Shown here in pieces: positions 61,523-64,000 of a DNA stretch of 64,000 nt. A program made the position numbers and the translations under genes. The stretch spans positions 2,403,280-2,467,279 of the forward strand of contig NZ_KI912613.1 in the NCBI RefSeq assembly GCF_000519325.1, in the 5' to 3' direction. Position 1 is the first letter of the stretch. Each line of letters starts with the position of its first letter. Under the pieces are notes generated by a model, which ran no database searches, was not told the origin of the DNA, and was given only the letters and a program-made list of their open reading frames with translations. The DNA is from Patulibacter minatonensis DSM 18081 (GTDB lineage: Bacteria > Actinomycetota > Thermoleophilia > Solirubrobacterales > Solirubrobacteraceae).

Positions 61523-62113
61523 TCAGGCCCCGGCGGTCCCCGCGGGCCGCGCGGGCCCGCCCTCGTAGCGCGACTCGGTCGCCTCGACCTGGCCGTGGTA
61601 GTGGCTGCCGAGGTCCGGGTGGCCGTACGGGCGCTCGGCGGGCCGGTCGAGCGTCATGAAGGAGAGCTGGGCGATCGGGAGGCCCGGGCGCAGGAGGATC
61701 GGGACGCGCGTGAGGTTCGCCAGCTCGAGCGTCAGCGTGCCCTTCCAGCCCGGGTCGCAGAAGCCGGCCGTGGCGTGCACGATCAGGCCGAGCCGGCCGA
61801 GGGAGCTCTTGCCCTCGATGCGGGCGACGATGTCGTCCGGGAGCTCCACCCACTCCTCCGTGCGCCCGAGGCAGAACTCGCCCGGATGGATGACGAAGGG
61901 CTCGTCGCCCTCGCAGACGACCTGCTCCGTGAGGTTCTCCGGCGGGTCGGCGAGGTCGATCGACGTTACGCGATGGTTATGGAAGACCCGGAACGAACGT
62001 CCCAGTCTCAGGTCGACCGACGCAGGCTGCACGGCGGCCTCGTCCCAGGGGGTGATGCGGAGACGATCGTCCGTCACCAACTGGCGAATCGTCGCGTCGG
62101 ACAGCACGGGCAT
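61523..62113 (-). CDS. dcd: dCTP deaminase (possibly bifunctional dCTP deaminase/dUTPase)
   Basis: Converts dCTP to dUTP, and in the mycobacterial type on to dUMP. The 196-residue product is the right length and has the trimer-interface and active-site motifs QPASVDLRLGRSFRVF, EGKSSLGRLGLIVHATAGF (His113) and GWKGTLTLELAN (catalytic Glu130). The HATAGFxDPGWKG stretch resembles the M. tuberculosis bifunctional enzyme, though it has Cys119 where Ile is common, so the second activity is not certain. ATG 62113. Divergent from the Mce operon. Confidence 0.93.
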   Translation of the reverse strand: MPVLSDATIRQLVTDDRLRITPWDEAAVQPASVDLRLGRSFRVFHNHRVTSIDLADPPENLTEQVVCEGDEPFVIHPGEFCLGRTEEWVELPDDIVARIEGKSSLGRLGLIVHATAGFCDPGWKGTLTLELANLTRVPILLRPGLPIAQLSFMTLDRPAERPYGHPDLGSHYHGQVEATESRYEGGPARPAGTAGA

Positions 62114-62246
62114 GGCGGTGAGGGTAGCCCCTCGCCCGGCCGCGGCGCGGCCGCCGTGCCGGAACATCCGGTCTCGGTTGGGTCTCGGACCGGTATCGGT
62201 CGGGCTACTGGCGGTCGCAAATCACGTGCCGGCGGTCGGACCCTGG

Positions 62247-62276
62247 TTGCGTTTCCTCGTGAGCGGTCCGTATATT
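62247..62276 (+). promoter_or_regulatory. Housekeeping-type promoter of the Mce operon
   Basis: TTGCGT (62247-62252) and TATATT (62271-62276) are separated by 18 bases, close to the sigma-70/HrdB consensus. TATATT is striking in such GC-rich DNA. It lies 58 bases before the Mce start. Confidence 0.6.
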
Positions 62277-62334
62277 CCTCCCGCCCGGCCCTCCGTGAGG
62301 GAGATCACTCCCCACCGGACGCCGTACGATCCCC

Positions 62335-63714
62335 GTGACCAGACCACCCATTCGCATCGTCGCCCTCGCCCTCGTGGTGGTGGTCGTCCTCGTCGTCCTG
62401 ATCAAGGTGGTCGGCGGCGGGGACAGCTACACCGTGAACGCGCGGTTCCAGGACGCGGGCCAGGTGGTCAACGGCAACCAGGTCCGCATCGCCGGCGCGA
62501 CCGTCGGCACCGTCGCCGACGTGGAGCTCGCCGACGACGGCCAGGCGATCCTCAAGCTGAAGATCACGAAGAGCGAGTACAAGCCGCTCCACGAGGGCAC
62601 GCGGGTCATCCTGCGCAACTCCTCGCTCTCGTCGATCGCCAACCGCATCATGGTGCTGGAGCCGGGGCCGGACAACGCGCCGAAGATCCCGGACGGCGGC
62701 GACATCGAGGCCGAGGACACCCGGTCCGCGACGGACATCGACCAGGTCCTCAACGCGGTCGACGCCAAGGGCCGCCAGTACCTGCAGACCCTGGTCCGCG
62801 GCGGCGCCACCGCGTTCAGCGGCGCGGAGAAGCAGACCAACGCGCTGCTCGAGCGCCTCTCCCCGGCGCTGTCCCAGACGCGTCGCACGATCGACGCCCT
62901 GACCTCCGACGAGCCCGCGCTGCGCCGGATCGTCAGCGGCTCGGCGGCGGTCTCCTCGACGCTCGCGCAGAACGCGGGCGACCTCGAGGCCGGGCTGCAG
63001 TCCACCGCGGTGACGCTGAAGGCCACCGCCGACGAGCGCGCAGCGCTCCGCGCCCTGATCGAGCGGGCCCCGGCCTTCCTCGACCGCGGGCAGAAGACGC
63101 TGGCCGACACCCGCGTCCTGCTCCGCGAGGCCCGCCCGCTGCTCCGCGAGGTCCGCCCGGTGGCACCGCGCCTGGCGACGACGCTCCGGCTCGCGAGCCC
63201 GCTGACCGCCGAGGGGATCCCGCTCCTGCGCAACGTCCGCGCGACGCTCCCGTCGGTCGCCGACACGCTGAAGCGCACGCCGAAGCTCGCCAAGCAGGTC
63301 GTGCCGATGACGAACGAGCTGAGCCAGGCGCTGACGACGCTGAAGCCGATCACCACCGAGGTCCGCTCGTACGCGCCGGACCTCGCCTCCGGCTTCCTCA
63401 CGGGCTTCGGCGGCAAGGCGGGCGGCTACTACGACGCCTACGGCCACTACTCGCGCATCGCTCCGGTCCTGAACGGTGCGTCGCTCGGGCAGATCGCCCA
63501 GCCGCTGCTCGGTGGCCTGACGGACGTGCTCTCGCCGCTGCTCGGCACGGGGATCGGCGCGCCGCAGATCAAGCAGCAGAACCGCTGCCCGGGCGCCGGC
63601 GCCCAGACGGGTCCCGACGGGTCCAACCCGAACCCCGCGGGCCACGCCGGGAAGTGCGACCTGACGCAGATCCCGCCCGGCGGCAAGAACACCGTGACGA
63701 GGTCGAAGCGATGA
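62335..63714 (+). CDS. Mce/MlaD-family lipid transport protein
   Basis: Envelope protein of the mammalian-cell-entry type, part of ABC transporters that move lipids or sterols. The 459-residue product has one N-terminal membrane helix (about 8-26), then the MlaD domain (SYTVNARFQDAGQVVNGNQV to IANRIMVLEPG, residues 35-115), a long coiled-coil-like helical region (about 130-350; LLREARPLLREVRPVAP is a repeated unit) and a Gly/Pro-rich tail with two Cys. GTG 62335. The stop overlaps the next Mce gene (ATGA). Confidence 0.9.
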   Translation: MTRPPIRIVALALVVVVVLVVLIKVVGGGDSYTVNARFQDAGQVVNGNQVRIAGATVGTVADVELADDGQAILKLKITKSEYKPLHEGTRVILRNSSLSSIANRIMVLEPGPDNAPKIPDGGDIEAEDTRSATDIDQVLNAVDAKGRQYLQTLVRGGATAFSGAEKQTNALLERLSPALSQTRRTIDALTSDEPALRRIVSGSAAVSSTLAQNAGDLEAGLQSTAVTLKATADERAALRALIERAPAFLDRGQKTLADTRVLLREARPLLREVRPVAPRLATTLRLASPLTAEGIPLLRNVRATLPSVADTLKRTPKLAKQVVPMTNELSQALTTLKPITTEVRSYAPDLASGFLTGFGGKAGGYYDAYGHYSRIAPVLNGASLGQIAQPLLGGLTDVLSPLLGTGIGAPQIKQQNRCPGAGAQTGPDGSNPNPAGHAGKCDLTQIPPGGKNTVTRSKR

Positions 63715-64000
63715 TGCCGGTCCGCCGACACCTCCTCGCCGGGGCGACCGCGGTCGTCCTGGTGCCCGTGCTCGCCGGTTGCGGCGGCGGGGGCCAGGCC
63801 GGGCAGCAGGGCGCCATCGGCAGCACGAAGCTCGACGCGATCTTCGACAACGCGTCGTTCGTCGGCGCCGGCCAGGACGTCCGCGTCGCCGGCGCGACGG
63901 TCGGCAAGGTCACGAAGGTCGCGCTGACGAAGGACCGCAAGGCCCGGATCTCGATGGACGTCGACTCCGCCTTCCTGCCGTTCCGCACCGACGCCTCCTG
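63711..64000 (+). CDS. Mce/MlaD-family lipoprotein (3' end outside window)
   Basis: The first 96 codons are visible. A signal peptide with lipobox VLAGC (Cys23) is followed by a Gly-rich stretch and the beginning of an MlaD domain (AIFDNASFVGAGQDVRVAGA, VGKVTKVALTKD). It is therefore a lipid-anchored Mce subunit, comparable to the LprK/MceE-type member of mycobacterial operons. The ATG overlaps the preceding Mce stop. The gene continues past the window. Confidence 0.88.
   Translation, partial: MMPVRRHLLAGATAVVLVPVLAGCGGGGQAGQQGAIGSTKLDAIFDNASFVGAGQDVRVAGATVGKVTKVALTKDRKARISMDVDSAFLPFRTDAS

Overview
The window is 64 kb of very GC-rich actinobacterial chromosome. Genes are densely packed on both strands, many start with GTG, and neighbours often overlap by 4 bases (GTGA or ATGA) or as TGATG. 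The gene set (a fused 2-oxoglutarate dehydrogenase, Mce proteins, PucR and MT0933-like families, PotABCD with a Tat-type lipoprotein) fits a soil actinobacterium. Thermoleophilia/Solirubrobacterales (Patulibacter- or Conexibacter-like) is my best guess, inferred from gene style and not proven. I see no rRNA, tRNA, CRISPR array, insertion sequence or prophage.

Layout. 1-2215: the end of a membrane protein, a strong hairpin and an O6-alkylguanine repair gene. 2301-23249: a polyamine/amine utilisation region with two tandem aldehyde dehydrogenases, alanine dehydrogenase and a class III aminotransferase (minus strand); a two-PAS protein, a PucR regulator and a secreted trypsin-like protease (minus); then a FAD amine oxidase, an amidohydrolase, potA-potD-potB-potC and two S51 peptidases (plus). 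Together they can import putrescine/spermidine, deaminate it with pyruvate as amino acceptor or by flavin oxidation, oxidise the aldehydes to acids and recycle alanine to pyruvate. 23264-27639: an Ala/Lys/Pro-rich protein, a membrane protein plus cytochrome c pair, a YjbQ protein and a secreted S33-type hydrolase. 27716-32179: one 1487-residue 2-oxoglutarate dehydrogenase chain that, unlike the mycobacterial/corynebacterial enzyme, carries its own two lipoyl domains and an E3-binding domain. 32421-35493: a small membrane protein, Nudix, Ppx/GppA and glyoxalase I genes (minus).

35711-43343: a secreted M1 metallopeptidase, a metallo-beta-lactamase-fold enzyme, a secreted protein of unknown function and an ABC1/UbiB kinase (plus), then a MOSC-TetR-MFS operon (minus) with a palindrome before the MFS gene. 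44436-50988: a complete six-gene Mrp cation/proton antiporter operon (A with fused B, C, D, E, F, G) in which every junction is a 4-base overlap. 51009-56386: a core-deleted alpha/beta hydrolase, an M29 aminopeptidase, a second metallo-hydrolase, metF, an orphan MT0933-type antitoxin and a YgjP-type metalloprotease. 56395-62113: a GNAT acetyltransferase, citrate synthase with a clear terminator, a methyltransferase, an acyl-CoA synthetase and dCTP deaminase. 62335-64000: the start of an Mce (lipid transport) operon behind a recognisable -35/-10 promoter.

The most unusual signals are the lipoyl-bearing E2-E1 fusion, and two separate loci (after potB and after the metallo-hydrolase at 37797) where the last codons of a gene are duplicated 80-84 bp downstream. 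At potB the copy is read in a 26-codon reading frame coupled to the potB stop.
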